From Natronoflexus pectinivorans (GTDB lineage Bacteria; Bacteroidota; Bacteroidia; Bacteroidales; Marinilabiliaceae): DNA of 64,000 bases. The notes beneath the pieces are model-generated. The model did no database searches and had not been told where the DNA came from. It saw only the letters and a list, made by a program, of their open reading frames with translations. Shown piece by piece: positions 25,849 to 35,056 of this stretch. The stretch covers positions 1 through 64,000 of the forward strand of contig NZ_SLWK01000014.1 in assembly GCF_004345615.1 (NCBI RefSeq), in the 5' to 3' direction. Both the position numbers and the translations under genes were made by a program. Numbering within the stretch: position 1 is the stretch's first letter; each line of letters begins with the position of its first letter.

Positions 25849-28800
25849 ATGAAAAACATACTCCTGGATTTAATCGACTTTAAAAAACTGGAAAACCTCC
25901 TTGAAGGTTTCAACAAAACTACGGGGTATGTGTCTGCTGTTTTAGACCTTGAAGGCAATATTTTGTCCAAATCTGGCTGGAGGCAAATATGCACTGAATT
26001 CCACCGGATTCATCCAGAGACATCTAAAAATTGTGTTATAAGTGACACCGAGCTGGCAATTAGACTAAATACAGGAAAAAATTACTGTTCTTATAAATGT
26101 TTAAACGGGTTGATGGATGTGGCAGTACCAATAGTCATCAACGGAGAACACATTGCCAATCTGTTTACCGGACAGTTCTTTTTTGAGGAACCAGATCGTG
26201 ATTATTTTAAAAAACAGGCTAGCAAGTATGGGTTTGATCAAACAAAATACCTGGAGGCTTTGGAAAAAGTTCCGATTGTTTCCAAAGAAAAAGCTCAGGA
26301 AATTGCTGGATTTCTGACAAACATCACCCTGCTTATTAGTGAAATGGCACTCCTAAAACTGGAGCAACCAAAACTCTATAATGAAGTAGAAGAAAGAAAA
26401 AATCAATATCTCAACTTGGCAAATTCAGGGAATGCACTTATATGGAAAGCCGGAACCGATAAGCTCTGCAACTACTTTAACGACCCATGGCTTAAGTTCA
26501 CCGGACGAATACTGGAACAGGAGGTTGGAAATGGATGGACCGAAGGCATTCATCCCGATGACCATAACAGATGCATTGAAACCTATACTAAAGCGTTTGA
26601 AAAACAGGAACCCTTTGAAATGCAATACCGCTTGCGCCACGCAAGCGGTGATTACAGAATGGTTCTGCAAATCGGAACTCCAAATTTCGACAGCAAGGGG
26701 GAATTTACCGGTTACATAGGTCATTGTACAGACATTACTGAGCGTAAACAAGCCGAAGAAGCACTTTTAAGAAACAACACACAACTTGAGCATTCTCATT
26801 ACTTAATGGATTATATCATTAAGCACAACAGAAGCGCGGTTGCTGTTCATGACAAAGATCTAAAATACATTTATGTTAGCCAAAGGTACATTGATGACTT
26901 CGGAATAAAGGAGTCTGAAATAATAGGCAAACATCATTATGATCTGTTTCCAGACCTGCCTCAGAGGTGGCGGGAGGTTCATCAAAAAGCCCTTTCCGGA
27001 GAAGTCCATAGTGCTGAAAGAGACCCTTTTTACCGTAAGGACGGAAGTATTCTCTGGACACGCTGGGAATGTCGTCCATGGTATGAGTCAGATGGTGAAA
27101 TTGGAGGAATAATAATATATACGGAGGAAATCACTGAGCGTATAAAGGCAGAGGAAGAATTAAAATCCAATTATGATCTGCTACAGATTGCCGGAAAAAC
27201 AGCCCGTTTTGGTGGGTGGAGCGTTGACCTGGAGAAAATCATCTGCACTTGGTCCGATGCTGTGGCAGAGATTCTCGAAGTGCCACACGGGCATAAACCA
27301 ACTTTAGAGGAAGGTATGGATTTCTATACTCCTGAATGGCGCCAAAGAATAAAATCTGTATTCTCAACATGTGCCCAAGAAGGCACTCCCTATGATGAGG
27401 AGATGGAGATTCTCACAAAGAAAGGAAAGCGTTTGTGGGTGCGATCCATTGGCAAAGCAGTTAAAAACGATAAGGGCAAAATCATAAAAATACATGGTTC
27501 CTTGCAGGACATTTCCGAACAAAAAAAATCGGAGGAAGCCCTTAGATATAGTGAAAACCGCTTTCGAAGTTTACTTCAGAATATCCCATCCATATCTGTT
27601 CAAGGTTACCAAATGGATGGTACACTTATATATTGGAATGAAGCTTCGGAGAAGCTTTATGGTTACACCAGCGAGGAAGCCATTGGAAAAAACATCCTTG
27701 ACCTCATTATCCCACATGAAATGCGAAACGAAGTGGCAGCCGAAATAAAAAACATGTCCAAAACCCGAAAAGCCATTCCTCCATCGGAGATGTCTCTTTT
27801 AAGAAAAGACGGCTTTCAGGTGCCGGTCTTTTCCAGCCACACCATGCTTAACAGCGATGGAGATAATCCGGAGTTGTTTTGTGTGGATCTGGATCTTACT
27901 AAAATTAAAAAAGCAGAGAGTTTAAACAAATTACAATACAATATTGCACATGCAACCATCACCACAAAAAATCTTAAGGAGCTCCTTGAATCTTTAAAAA
28001 ATGAATTAAATAACATAATTGATGCAAAAAATATTTTTATTGCTTTTTATAATGAAGAGACCGGGATTTTGAGTGCAGATATTGATGAAAATGAAAAAGA
28101 AGAAATATCTGAATGGACTGCCAAAAGATCACTCACAGGCTATTTAATTGCACAAAACCGACCGTTACTGTTACGAAAGAAGGATGTTTTGCATTTATAC
28201 GAAAAGGGAATCATCGATTTATATGGCACAATCGCAGAAGCATGGCTTGGCATTCCCTTGAAGGTAGAAGAAGAAATCTTAGGTGCGATTGTAATTCAAA
28301 ACTATGAAAATCCTGATATTTATGACCAATCGAGCATAAAAGTAATGGAGTTGGTAGCACATGAACTGAGCTTGTTTATTGACCGGCAGCGTATTGAAGA
28401 AAAGTCCAACAAACTCTCAAGAGCGATTGAACAAAGTCCCCTGTCGATAGTGATCACCAACAAAGAGGGGATTATAGAATATGTCAACCCATTTTTTTCA
28501 AAATTATCAGGGTATAGTTTTGATGAGGCAAAGGGGAAAAACTCTAATATTTTAAAATCAGGGCATCACTCCTCTGATTTTTACAAAGAGCTTTGGGAAA
28601 CGATTCTTTCCGGCAAAGATTGGGAAGGAGAAATACTTAACAAAAAGAAAAACGGTAGTTTATACTGGGTAAAATCTATTATTTCAACCATCACAAACAA
28701 CAAAGGAGATATCACAAATTATATTAGTATCAAGGAAGACATCACCGAAAGAAAGAAGATGCTCGAAGAATTGGTTTCAGCCAAGGAGAAAGCAGAAGAA

Positions 28801-29724
28801 AGCGACAGCCTGAAAACAAAATTCCTCAACAACATGTCGCACGAAATACGCACTCCAATGAACGGCATTATTGGTTTTTCTGACATGCTGGATGATCCGG
28901 GTCTATCTGAAGAAAAAAGAAAGAACTATTCCAAAATCATACAAAACAGCAGTCATCAACTATTACGAATTATTGATGATATACTTGAAATAGCTGCTCT
29001 TGAGACAAAAAAAGAAAAAGCACATAAAACTGAATTCAACCTCAACGATTTTTTAATGAACCTGTTTTCAATTTTTAATCTAAAGTCTAAAGAACGAAAC
29101 ATCCCTCTTTACTTAAAAAAGGAATTGCATGATGACCAAAGCTTCATCATTTCAGACAAAACTAAACTAAATATTATTATAAGCAATCTTTTGGAGAATG
29201 CATTGAAGTTCACCAATACTGGGTTTATTGAGTTTGGATATTTTATTGAAAACGAAATATTGAAGTTATTTGTTAAGGATACTGGAATTGGTATTGCATC
29301 TAAAAATCATCATAAAGTTTTTGAGCGATTTTCACAGGAAGATGAAGAAATATCCAACACACATGGTGGCTTGGGATTGGGACTATCCATATCAAAGGAA
29401 TACGCAATTCTATTAGGAGGGGATATTACTTTGGATTCGGAAAAAGGCAAAGGCTCCACATTTATTGTATCAATACCGTATATCCCTTTAAGAAAACAAG
29501 AGGATTCAAACAACCATTATGTGAGCTCAATCGGAAGTGGCGAACATAACATTCTTGTAGCCGAAGATGAAGAAGTAAATTATTTGTACATACAGGCTTT
29601 ATTTGAAACAGAAACGGACGGAAATTATAACCTGACACATGCAAAAAACGGTCAGGAAGCCTTGGAGATATGTGTTAAAAACAAGAACATTGATCTTGTC
29701 TTAATGGATAAAAAATGCCTGTAA
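25849..29724 (+). CDS. PocR/multi-PAS/GAF hybrid sensor histidine kinase (frameshifted)
   Basis: Large soluble sensor kinase, 1291 codons to its stop. Domains in order: PocR ligand-binding domain (about 1-175, with the Cys-rich YCSYKCLNGLMDVAVPI segment), four PAS domains (about 185-300, 315-435, 440-560, 565-690), GAF (about 700-845), a fifth PAS (about 850-970), HisKA with phospho-acceptor in FLNNMSHEIRTPMNG near residue 1000, HATPase (about 1100-1215), and a receiver starting HNILVAEDEE at about 1231. The receiver breaks off at LVLMDKKCL; its remainder is in the -1 frame. No transmembrane segment is seen. PocR domains are proposed to bind small organic ligands such as propanediol. The gene is flanked by B12-related DNA on both sides. 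Confidence 0.88.
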   Translation: MKNILLDLIDFKKLENLLEGFNKTTGYVSAVLDLEGNILSKSGWRQICTEFHRIHPETSKNCVISDTELAIRLNTGKNYCSYKCLNGLMDVAVPIVINGEHIANLFTGQFFFEEPDRDYFKKQASKYGFDQTKYLEALEKVPIVSKEKAQEIAGFLTNITLLISEMALLKLEQPKLYNEVEERKNQYLNLANSGNALIWKAGTDKLCNYFNDPWLKFTGRILEQEVGNGWTEGIHPDDHNRCIETYTKAFEKQEPFEMQYRLRHASGDYRMVLQIGTPNFDSKGEFTGYIGHCTDITERKQAEEALLRNNTQLEHSHYLMDYIIKHNRSAVAVHDKDLKYIYVSQRYIDDFGIKESEIIGKHHYDLFPDLPQRWREVHQKALSGEVHSAERDPFYRKDGSILWTRWECRPWYESDGEIGGIIIYTEEITERIKAEEELKSNYDLLQIAGKTARFGGWSVDLEKIICTWSDAVAEILEVPHGHKPTLEEGMDFYTPEWRQRIKSVFSTCAQEGTPYDEEMEILTKKGKRLWVRSIGKAVKNDKGKIIKIHGSLQDISEQKKSEEALRYSENRFRSLLQNIPSISVQGYQMDGTLIYWNEASEKLYGYTSEEAIGKNILDLIIPHEMRNEVAAEIKNMSKTRKAIPPSEMSLLRKDGFQVPVFSSHTMLNSDGDNPELFCVDLDLTKIKKAESLNKLQYNIAHATITTKNLKELLESLKNELNNIIDAKNIFIAFYNEETGILSADIDENEKEEISEWTAKRSLTGYLIAQNRPLLLRKKDVLHLYEKGIIDLYGTIAEAWLGIPLKVEEEILGAIVIQNYENPDIYDQSSIKVMELVAHELSLFIDRQRIEEKSNKLSRAIEQSPLSIVITNKEGIIEYVNPFFSKLSGYSFDEAKGKNSNILKSGHHSSDFYKELWETILSGKDWEGEILNKKKNGSLYWVKSIISTITNNKGDITNYISIKEDITERKKMLEELVSAKEKAEESDSLKTKFLNNMSHEIRTPMNGIIGFSDMLDDPGLSEEKRKNYSKIIQNSSHQLLRIIDDILEIAALETKKEKAHKTEFNLNDFLMNLFSIFNLKSKERNIPLYLKKELHDDQSFIISDKTKLNIIISNLLENALKFTNTGFIEFGYFIENEILKLFVKDTGIGIASKNHHKVFERFSQEDEEISNTHGGLGLGLSISKEYAILLGGDITLDSEKGKGSTFIVSIPYIPLRKQEDSNNHYVSSIGSGEHNILVAEDEEVNYLYIQALFETETDGNYNLTHAKNGQEALEICVKNKNIDLVLMDKKCL

Positions 29725-29930
29725 TGAACGGACTTCTAGCTACGGAAAAGTTAAAATCCAAATTCCCGGACCTCCCAATTATAGCTCAAACCGCCTACTC
29801 AACAGAATCTGACAAGCAATTGGCTTTTAAACATGGTTGCGATGATTTTTTATCAAAACCAATTGATAAGCAAAAATTACTCGGACTAATCAGCAAATAT
29901 CTCAAAAACAACAAACAACAAAAATCATAA
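29715..29930 (+). pseudogene. Receiver-domain tail of the PocR kinase in the -1 frame
   Basis: Encodes MPVMNGLLATEKL...FLSKPIDKQKLLGLI, the missing second half of the receiver domain, including the TAYSTES switch segment and the conserved Lys of SKPID. A one-base backward shift within the run of six A (29710-29715) joins it to the kinase with the normal MD-x-KMPxMNG spacing and no lost residue. This is therefore one gene split by a single-base change, a sequencing error, or a slippery site. Confidence 0.85.
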
Positions 29931-30005
29931 TAAATACTGGCTCTTTCGATATTAGTATTTCTATACACCTGTAATCGGTCCTTTTGACTGTAAACTACCT
30001 CCACC

Positions 30006-31808
30006 CTAAATTTGTATAATTACATTTACTACACATCTGTTTACAGCAAAATCTGACAACTTTTTTGTTGCAAGCTCTCCAAGCATTTTATAAAACGCCT
30101 CATCCTCTCCAAAAGGAATAAACTCCTGAATGGCATTGGCAAGTGTGAGCTGTGATATTTTGGACACAATTTCAGCACTATAACCACAATCGCGAGCCAG
30201 TTGCGATGCAAATGCGGAATTAAATGACGATACGGCACTATGGGTGTTCAAGTGTCCTTCGGCAAGTTTGATGGCCTTGCCGGGCATGATGCCTACGGTT
30301 ATTTTGGTGATGCCATTTTCAGCCGCAAGTTTTACCGTATCGCCAATAAAATTGCCATGATGAATAAATGCCTGTTGCGGCAAATGGCTAAACAGGTGGT
30401 GAATAAGTTTTTCGGTGCGCAATCCGGCAGTAGATACCAACTCATTAATGCCCATACCAGCAACAACTTTAATCTGTTGTTCAATGGATTTAAAAAATGC
30501 TGCGTGCGAGAGCGGTTTAACCTCTCCCGACGTGCCTATTATACTTATTCCACCGACAACTCCAACTCGAGGGTTAAAAGTTTTTTGCGCCAAATCTTCC
30601 CCCTTAGGCACAAAAGGCGTTACAATAACTCCTCCATGGTAATCGTATAAATGAGATAACTCCTCAATAACACGAATCATCATTTTTCGCGGGATTTCGT
30701 TTATGGCCGGTTCGCCGGGCTTTACCTGTAGACCGGGCAGCGTAACAACACCCACTCCAACACCTTTTTCGAACGTAATGCCCGGCTCTTGCGAGAGTTC
30801 AACAGTGCATCCCAAAATAGCAGCGTGCGTAACATCGGGGTCGTCGCCGGCATCTTTAATCACGCTACACGATGCCGAATTTTGATTTATATTATCGGGG
30901 TATGTAGCTATTTTTAATGTTTTTCCCGATGGAAGGTTAATATCCACATCAGTCGGAAACCTGCCTGTGAGCAATGCCTCAAAAGCTGCTTTGGCAGCAG
31001 CCGTTACGCAGGTGCCTGAGGTGTATCCCGATTTAAGGTTATTTTCATCCTTCCATTGCTCCTTGCGTATTTTAAGTATTAATTGATGTAGGTCGCGAAC
31101 CTCGTCAATACAAAATGAATATCGCGGTAATTCAGGTTTTGACACTACCCAGAACTCTATACCATATCTATCTGCAATTCTTTGTTTCAAACTGAAATAT
31201 CCACTTTCGCCACTCTCTTTGGTGATGATTATCTTAGGCTTAATTTTATTTATGAGGTTAATTAACGACTCTTCGCTAATATGTGCAGGTGAGGGATGAA
31301 TAAGTTCTCTATTTATTCCGGTTTGCAATGCTGTTTCTAATGATTGTTCGGTATCTAAAATTCTGAAATGCATGGGCATTTTATCCCACAAAGCTGAAAA
31401 GTGTTTGATGGTTTGAACGCCTGTTAAAGCGAGTATTGTTGCGTCAGATGTATGTGTCAGATGTTTTGCCAGCTCTTCGAACGAGGCAAAACGCACTACA
31501 GATTCTTCATCTAATGCCGGGAAATTCCGCTCAAACCTAATTGTAGCGACTCCGGTTTTAAGAGATGCTTCGGCAACATTACGGTGCAGTTCAGAGGCAA
31601 AAGGATGGGCGGCATCAATTATAAGCTTTACAAAATTCATTTGGTACAACTCAACCATTTGCATGACGGTTAATGCGCCATGTAAATGAAGCCCCTCCAC
31701 ATTTTGAGAAGTTTTTGTCTTAGTGTGGTATATATAGGGCTCGTTAAGGATATCCAGTAAATTTGTCACCAACAATCCTTCTGTGGTTCCGCCAAAAATT
31801 AGTATCAT
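30006..31808 (-). CDS. cbiJD: Fused precorrin/cobalt-precorrin-6A reductase and CbiD methyltransferase
   Basis: 600-residue fusion of two steps of the anaerobic corrin pathway. Residues 1 to about 240 are CbiJ/CobK (opening MILIFGGTTEGLLVTNLL and IDAAHPFASELHRN), an NADH-dependent reductase. Residues about 245-600 are CbiD (LKSGYTSGTCVTAAAKAAFEALL, IKDAGDDPDVTHAA, GVGVVTLPGLQ), which methylates C1 of cobalt-precorrin-5B. CbiD marks the oxygen-independent route. It is the last gene of the minus-strand cob operon, 137 bases after cbiGF, with a palindromic repeat in the gap. It converges with the PocR kinase gene. Confidence 0.92.
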   Translation of the reverse strand: MILIFGGTTEGLLVTNLLDILNEPYIYHTKTKTSQNVEGLHLHGALTVMQMVELYQMNFVKLIIDAAHPFASELHRNVAEASLKTGVATIRFERNFPALDEESVVRFASFEELAKHLTHTSDATILALTGVQTIKHFSALWDKMPMHFRILDTEQSLETALQTGINRELIHPSPAHISEESLINLINKIKPKIIITKESGESGYFSLKQRIADRYGIEFWVVSKPELPRYSFCIDEVRDLHQLILKIRKEQWKDENNLKSGYTSGTCVTAAAKAAFEALLTGRFPTDVDINLPSGKTLKIATYPDNINQNSASCSVIKDAGDDPDVTHAAILGCTVELSQEPGITFEKGVGVGVVTLPGLQVKPGEPAINEIPRKMMIRVIEELSHLYDYHGGVIVTPFVPKGEDLAQKTFNPRVGVVGGISIIGTSGEVKPLSHAAFFKSIEQQIKVVAGMGINELVSTAGLRTEKLIHHLFSHLPQQAFIHHGNFIGDTVKLAAENGITKITVGIMPGKAIKLAEGHLNTHSAVSSFNSAFASQLARDCGYSAEIVSKISQLTLANAIQEFIPFGEDEAFYKMLGELATKKLSDFAVNRCVVNVIIQI

Positions 31809-31814
31809 TGATAA

Positions 31815-31940
31815 GTGATGTCGCCCCGTTGGGGCTCTGTTCTATTATTCGTTAAGTCCTGTAACATACTAAATCCTGTGTGTCAAGCCCCAAAAGAGCG
31901 CAATCCCCTAACCCGGGGTAAAGCCCGGGCAGAAGAAACC
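31815..31940. repeat. Intergenic palindromic repeat, copy 1
   Basis: Composed of GCCCC-GTT-GGGGC (31823-31835), a spacer containing ATTATTCGTT, and a second hairpin CCCGGG...CCCGGG (31912-31929), with an AAAAGAGCG segment between. The same architecture recurs at 34915-35010. It lies between cbiGF and cbiJD. Confidence 0.65.
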
Positions 31941-31945
31941 CACCT

Positions 31946-33718
31946 CTATCTATACAAATGCTTAAACTCAGGAGCATACAATCTCGACAACCCTTCTCTA
32001 TTATTAATAGCTTTGCCAACAACTATTAAAGTTGTGAGGGTAAGTTTTTTTTGTGCTACAGTTTCCGCCAGATTAATTAAGTCGCAATGCCATAATTTCT
32101 CGTCTTTCCATGTTAATTTATGGCAGATAGCTACCGGAGTGTTAGCCGGGTAGTGCTCCAATAATTGTTGCTGTACTTTTTCGGCAAGTGTGGCGCTCAA
32201 AAATATGCATAACGTGCTTTGCGACTGAGCCAGTTTATTTAATTGCTCTTTTTCGGGTACAGGAGTTCGACCCTCTCCCCGCGTAAGAATAATGGTTTGC
32301 GTTTCATCAGGGATTGTAAACTGCGACTTAAGCGCAGCAGCGGCGGCCTGAAACGAAGAGACCCCCGGTGTTATGCGGTATGGTATTTTATACTTATCAA
32401 GTTCTGCCATTTGCTCTTGTATTGCACCATAAATACAGGGATCCCCGGTATGCAACCGAGCTACAAGCAAACCCCGATCGGCAAATGATTTCATAAGCTC
32501 AATTTGATGAGGTAGATCCATACCGGCAGAACTTCGAACCGTACATCCTTTTTTTGCGTAATGAGTCAATTCAACCGGCACCAAACTGCCTGCATATAAT
32601 ATTAAATCGGCTGTTTGCAGTATCATTTTACCTCTAACGGTAATTAGCAGCGGGTCGCCAGGCCCGGCTCCCACTATCTCTACAAAACCTTTACGTTCTC
32701 TATGGTTGCAAATCGAAAGTGATATGGTTGCAAATTTATCGTTTACTTTTAATGTATGTTTTGTTATTACAGGAAGATTATTGCCGAGTTTAAAAGCCGC
32801 CGCCTCCGATACCGATGGAGTTCCGGTAACATCGTTAACAAATTCTGATGGAGAATTACTATCGTAACTTGCAAGTTCTTCGGCAGAAAAAATGGTTAGT
32901 TTGGTACCAAATGACTCAGCCAAAAGATTAAGAGCCTTTTCATCCTTTTTTAGCTCTACAGAACCCACCGAAGCTATTGATGATGGCGAAAAACAGTTAT
33001 CAATTAAAAAACTGTCAACACTACTTTTCAGTACCTCAGAGTTTATATCCTTTTGGCATCCCATGCCCAAATGCAACATCTTTGGGCGATAATAAATAAC
33101 TTTCTCGCCCAATGGTCGCAGATAGGGTGTTACCGCGATTATAACATCAAATTTTTTAACATCAATATCCTTATAATCGAAAAAACAAGTAACATGCTCC
33201 GGTAAGCTCTCCTCCAAAAATAAAGTTCCGTTGTCACGAGCTTCGAGCAACAGAGCCGTGGGCTGCTCGTTTACAAAAGCTGCCATCAGCTTTGTGAGCG
33301 ATGAGCCTGTCTCCATGACCCAGTTATAACGTTTGGGCAGTAAATCCAACGGCCATAAGTTTACAGTATCGCTAACAGTGGTTATAATAGGTATTGCTCC
33401 TAAAAGAGCAGCAATTTCTTCGGCCAATTGGTTTGCACCTCCCCTGTGACCACCGGTTACAGGTTGCACATAGTGACCATTAACATCAATATTTATAATT
33501 GCGGGGTCGCTAACCTTATCTTTAAGAAATGGCGCAATTTGCCTCACGCATATTCCCAAAGCCCCTATAAAAACTATTGCATTGCGCAAGTTAAACAACT
33601 CTCCAATATTTACCTCTTTCGACGAAAAACAATCGGCCTTTAATCCGTATGAACATAAACGAAGAGCCAGGTCGCTGCCTGCATTAGAAAATGATACTAT
33701 GGCAATTTTACTTTGCAT
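31946..33718 (-). CDS. cbiGF: Fused CbiG hydrolase and CbiF/CobM C11-methyltransferase
   Basis: 590-residue bifunctional enzyme. Residues 1 to about 335 are CbiG, which opens the delta-lactone of cobalt-precorrin-5A and releases acetaldehyde. The motifs FIGALGICVRQIAPFL and VTGGHRGGANQLAEEIA are characteristic. Residues about 345-590 are the SAM-dependent cobalt-precorrin-4 C11-methyltransferase CbiF (VEIVGAGPGDPLLITVRG, YAGSLVP, RLHTGDPCIYGAIQEQ). These are consecutive pathway steps, so fusion may channel the intermediate. It starts 3 bases after the stop of cbiET. Confidence 0.93.
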   Translation of the reverse strand: MQSKIAIVSFSNAGSDLALRLCSYGLKADCFSSKEVNIGELFNLRNAIVFIGALGICVRQIAPFLKDKVSDPAIINIDVNGHYVQPVTGGHRGGANQLAEEIAALLGAIPIITTVSDTVNLWPLDLLPKRYNWVMETGSSLTKLMAAFVNEQPTALLLEARDNGTLFLEESLPEHVTCFFDYKDIDVKKFDVIIAVTPYLRPLGEKVIYYRPKMLHLGMGCQKDINSEVLKSSVDSFLIDNCFSPSSIASVGSVELKKDEKALNLLAESFGTKLTIFSAEELASYDSNSPSEFVNDVTGTPSVSEAAAFKLGNNLPVITKHTLKVNDKFATISLSICNHRERKGFVEIVGAGPGDPLLITVRGKMILQTADLILYAGSLVPVELTHYAKKGCTVRSSAGMDLPHQIELMKSFADRGLLVARLHTGDPCIYGAIQEQMAELDKYKIPYRITPGVSSFQAAAAALKSQFTIPDETQTIILTRGEGRTPVPEKEQLNKLAQSQSTLCIFLSATLAEKVQQQLLEHYPANTPVAICHKLTWKDEKLWHCDLINLAETVAQKKLTLTTLIVVGKAINNREGLSRLYAPEFKHLYR

Positions 33719-33721
33719 TGG

Positions 33722-34903
33722 TTAAACTTTTTGAGCTGTTAGTATATTGATGGTGTTATTATTATCAATCGTAATTTCGGTGACAGATAAATCTTTAAAA
33801 GAATTCCGATTTATCCATTCCATAAAATTCGACTTGCTATCGTCTGACACTGCATTAAAAGCAATCACGCCTCCTATTTTCAAATATTTATGGCAATGAT
33901 TTAGAACTTGTTCCATCTTACCACCGTATCCGCCAACAAATATGGCATCTGGTTGTGCAAGGTTTTGATGATTGCCGGCACAAAAATCGCCCGTAATGAG
34001 GCTTATACCCGGAGCACCAAACTTTCTACAGTTAACAGGGATTATATCAACACTTTCAATTCTTATTTCAAAGGCACTAACCTCCATATGAGGCGCTTGC
34101 AGTTTTGCTTCAATGGCCATACTTCCCGTGCAGCTACCCACATCCCAAAACACTTCACGCCGGTGCAATTCCATTAAAGCCAGCGTGGTTATGCGAATTG
34201 GCATTTTAGTCATCATTTTCGGTCGTTCCTCAAGAATATGAAAAAGATTGTCGGGTATACCCTTTTGTATAAGCCCTTTAGATGTTTTCTCTATTAACAA
34301 ACAGTTGGGATGATTAAAATCACGACCAATCATATCAGAAACCGGAGCTGAGGTAATTCTTTCGTTTTCACCGCCCAGACACTCACCAACGTGAAAACTG
34401 TAATTGTGATACCCGTATTCGCACATTCGTGTGGCTATTGCCGATGGCGTTTTAACTTTATCGGTTAATACGGCCATGTGCGTTTCTCCGTTAATAAGAG
34501 ATTGGTCGAAAAGATGCCAACTACGACCTGTTAGCGACAAAGTGCGATAAAGCCCATAGTTAACCTGTAGTTTGTTTGCCAACGATTGCAGTGAATTTGC
34601 CACCGGAAAGGATTCAATACTTAAGTTAGGAAATCTGCTTTTAATTGTATTCCCGATTCCAAAAAACAGAGGGTCGCCCGATGCAAAAACAACTACATTT
34701 TGCGAACAATCTTCAAGCCGAGATAAAAAATCATCCAACGGCACACTAATCATTAACCATTTAGCGTTAGCCGGCAGCAAATGAGCAACCAGACCATAAT
34801 GCCGGGATGCACCGGCAAAGATGGCAGCTTCCAAAATTATCTCTTTAATTTGATTGGAGAGATCGGGCTTATTGTCGCTAATGCCTATTAATGTAATGTG
34901 CAT
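33722..34903 (-). CDS. cbiET: Cobalt-precorrin-7/8 methyltransferase CbiET (CobL-type)
   Basis: 393-residue CobL-like protein. Residues 1 to about 200 are the CbiE C5-methyltransferase (LIGISDNKPDLSNQI, VVVFASGDPLFFGIGNTI). Residues about 205-393 are CbiT, the C15-methyltransferase/decarboxylase with a class I SAM site (VFWDVGSCTGSMAIEAKL). The CbiET fusion is common. The CbiE start is slightly diverged from the usual IGIGxDG motif. It lies 153 bases downstream of cbiHC, with a palindromic repeat in the gap, and abuts cbiGF. Confidence 0.93.
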   Translation of the reverse strand: MHITLIGISDNKPDLSNQIKEIILEAAIFAGASRHYGLVAHLLPANAKWLMISVPLDDFLSRLEDCSQNVVVFASGDPLFFGIGNTIKSRFPNLSIESFPVANSLQSLANKLQVNYGLYRTLSLTGRSWHLFDQSLINGETHMAVLTDKVKTPSAIATRMCEYGYHNYSFHVGECLGGENERITSAPVSDMIGRDFNHPNCLLIEKTSKGLIQKGIPDNLFHILEERPKMMTKMPIRITTLALMELHRREVFWDVGSCTGSMAIEAKLQAPHMEVSAFEIRIESVDIIPVNCRKFGAPGISLITGDFCAGNHQNLAQPDAIFVGGYGGKMEQVLNHCHKYLKIGGVIAFNAVSDDSKSNFMEWINRNSFKDLSVTEITIDNNNTINILTAQKV

Positions 34904-34914
34904 GAATGGATAAT

Positions 34915-35010
34915 GTTAGTGATTACGCCCCTTTGGGGCTTTGATTTCCATTACTCGTTCTTTCCCGGTCCGTTACACCGGGTTAATGGATATCGCTCTT
35001 TTGGGAGTTT
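34915..35010. repeat. Intergenic palindromic repeat, copy 2
   Basis: GCCCC-TTT-GGGGC (34927-34939), then CATTACTCGTT, then CCCGG...CCGGG (34964-34982) and GCTCTTTTGGG. It matches the layout of the copy at 31815-31940. It lies between cbiHC and cbiET. Confidence 0.65.
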
Positions 35011-35056
35011 TATAAAGTCCTGCTAAAACTATACTTCAATAAATACTAAACGTAAC

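Noticed and set aside
30240-30650. 136-codon frame opposite cbiJD
   Set aside because: Antisense to the conserved CbiD domain.
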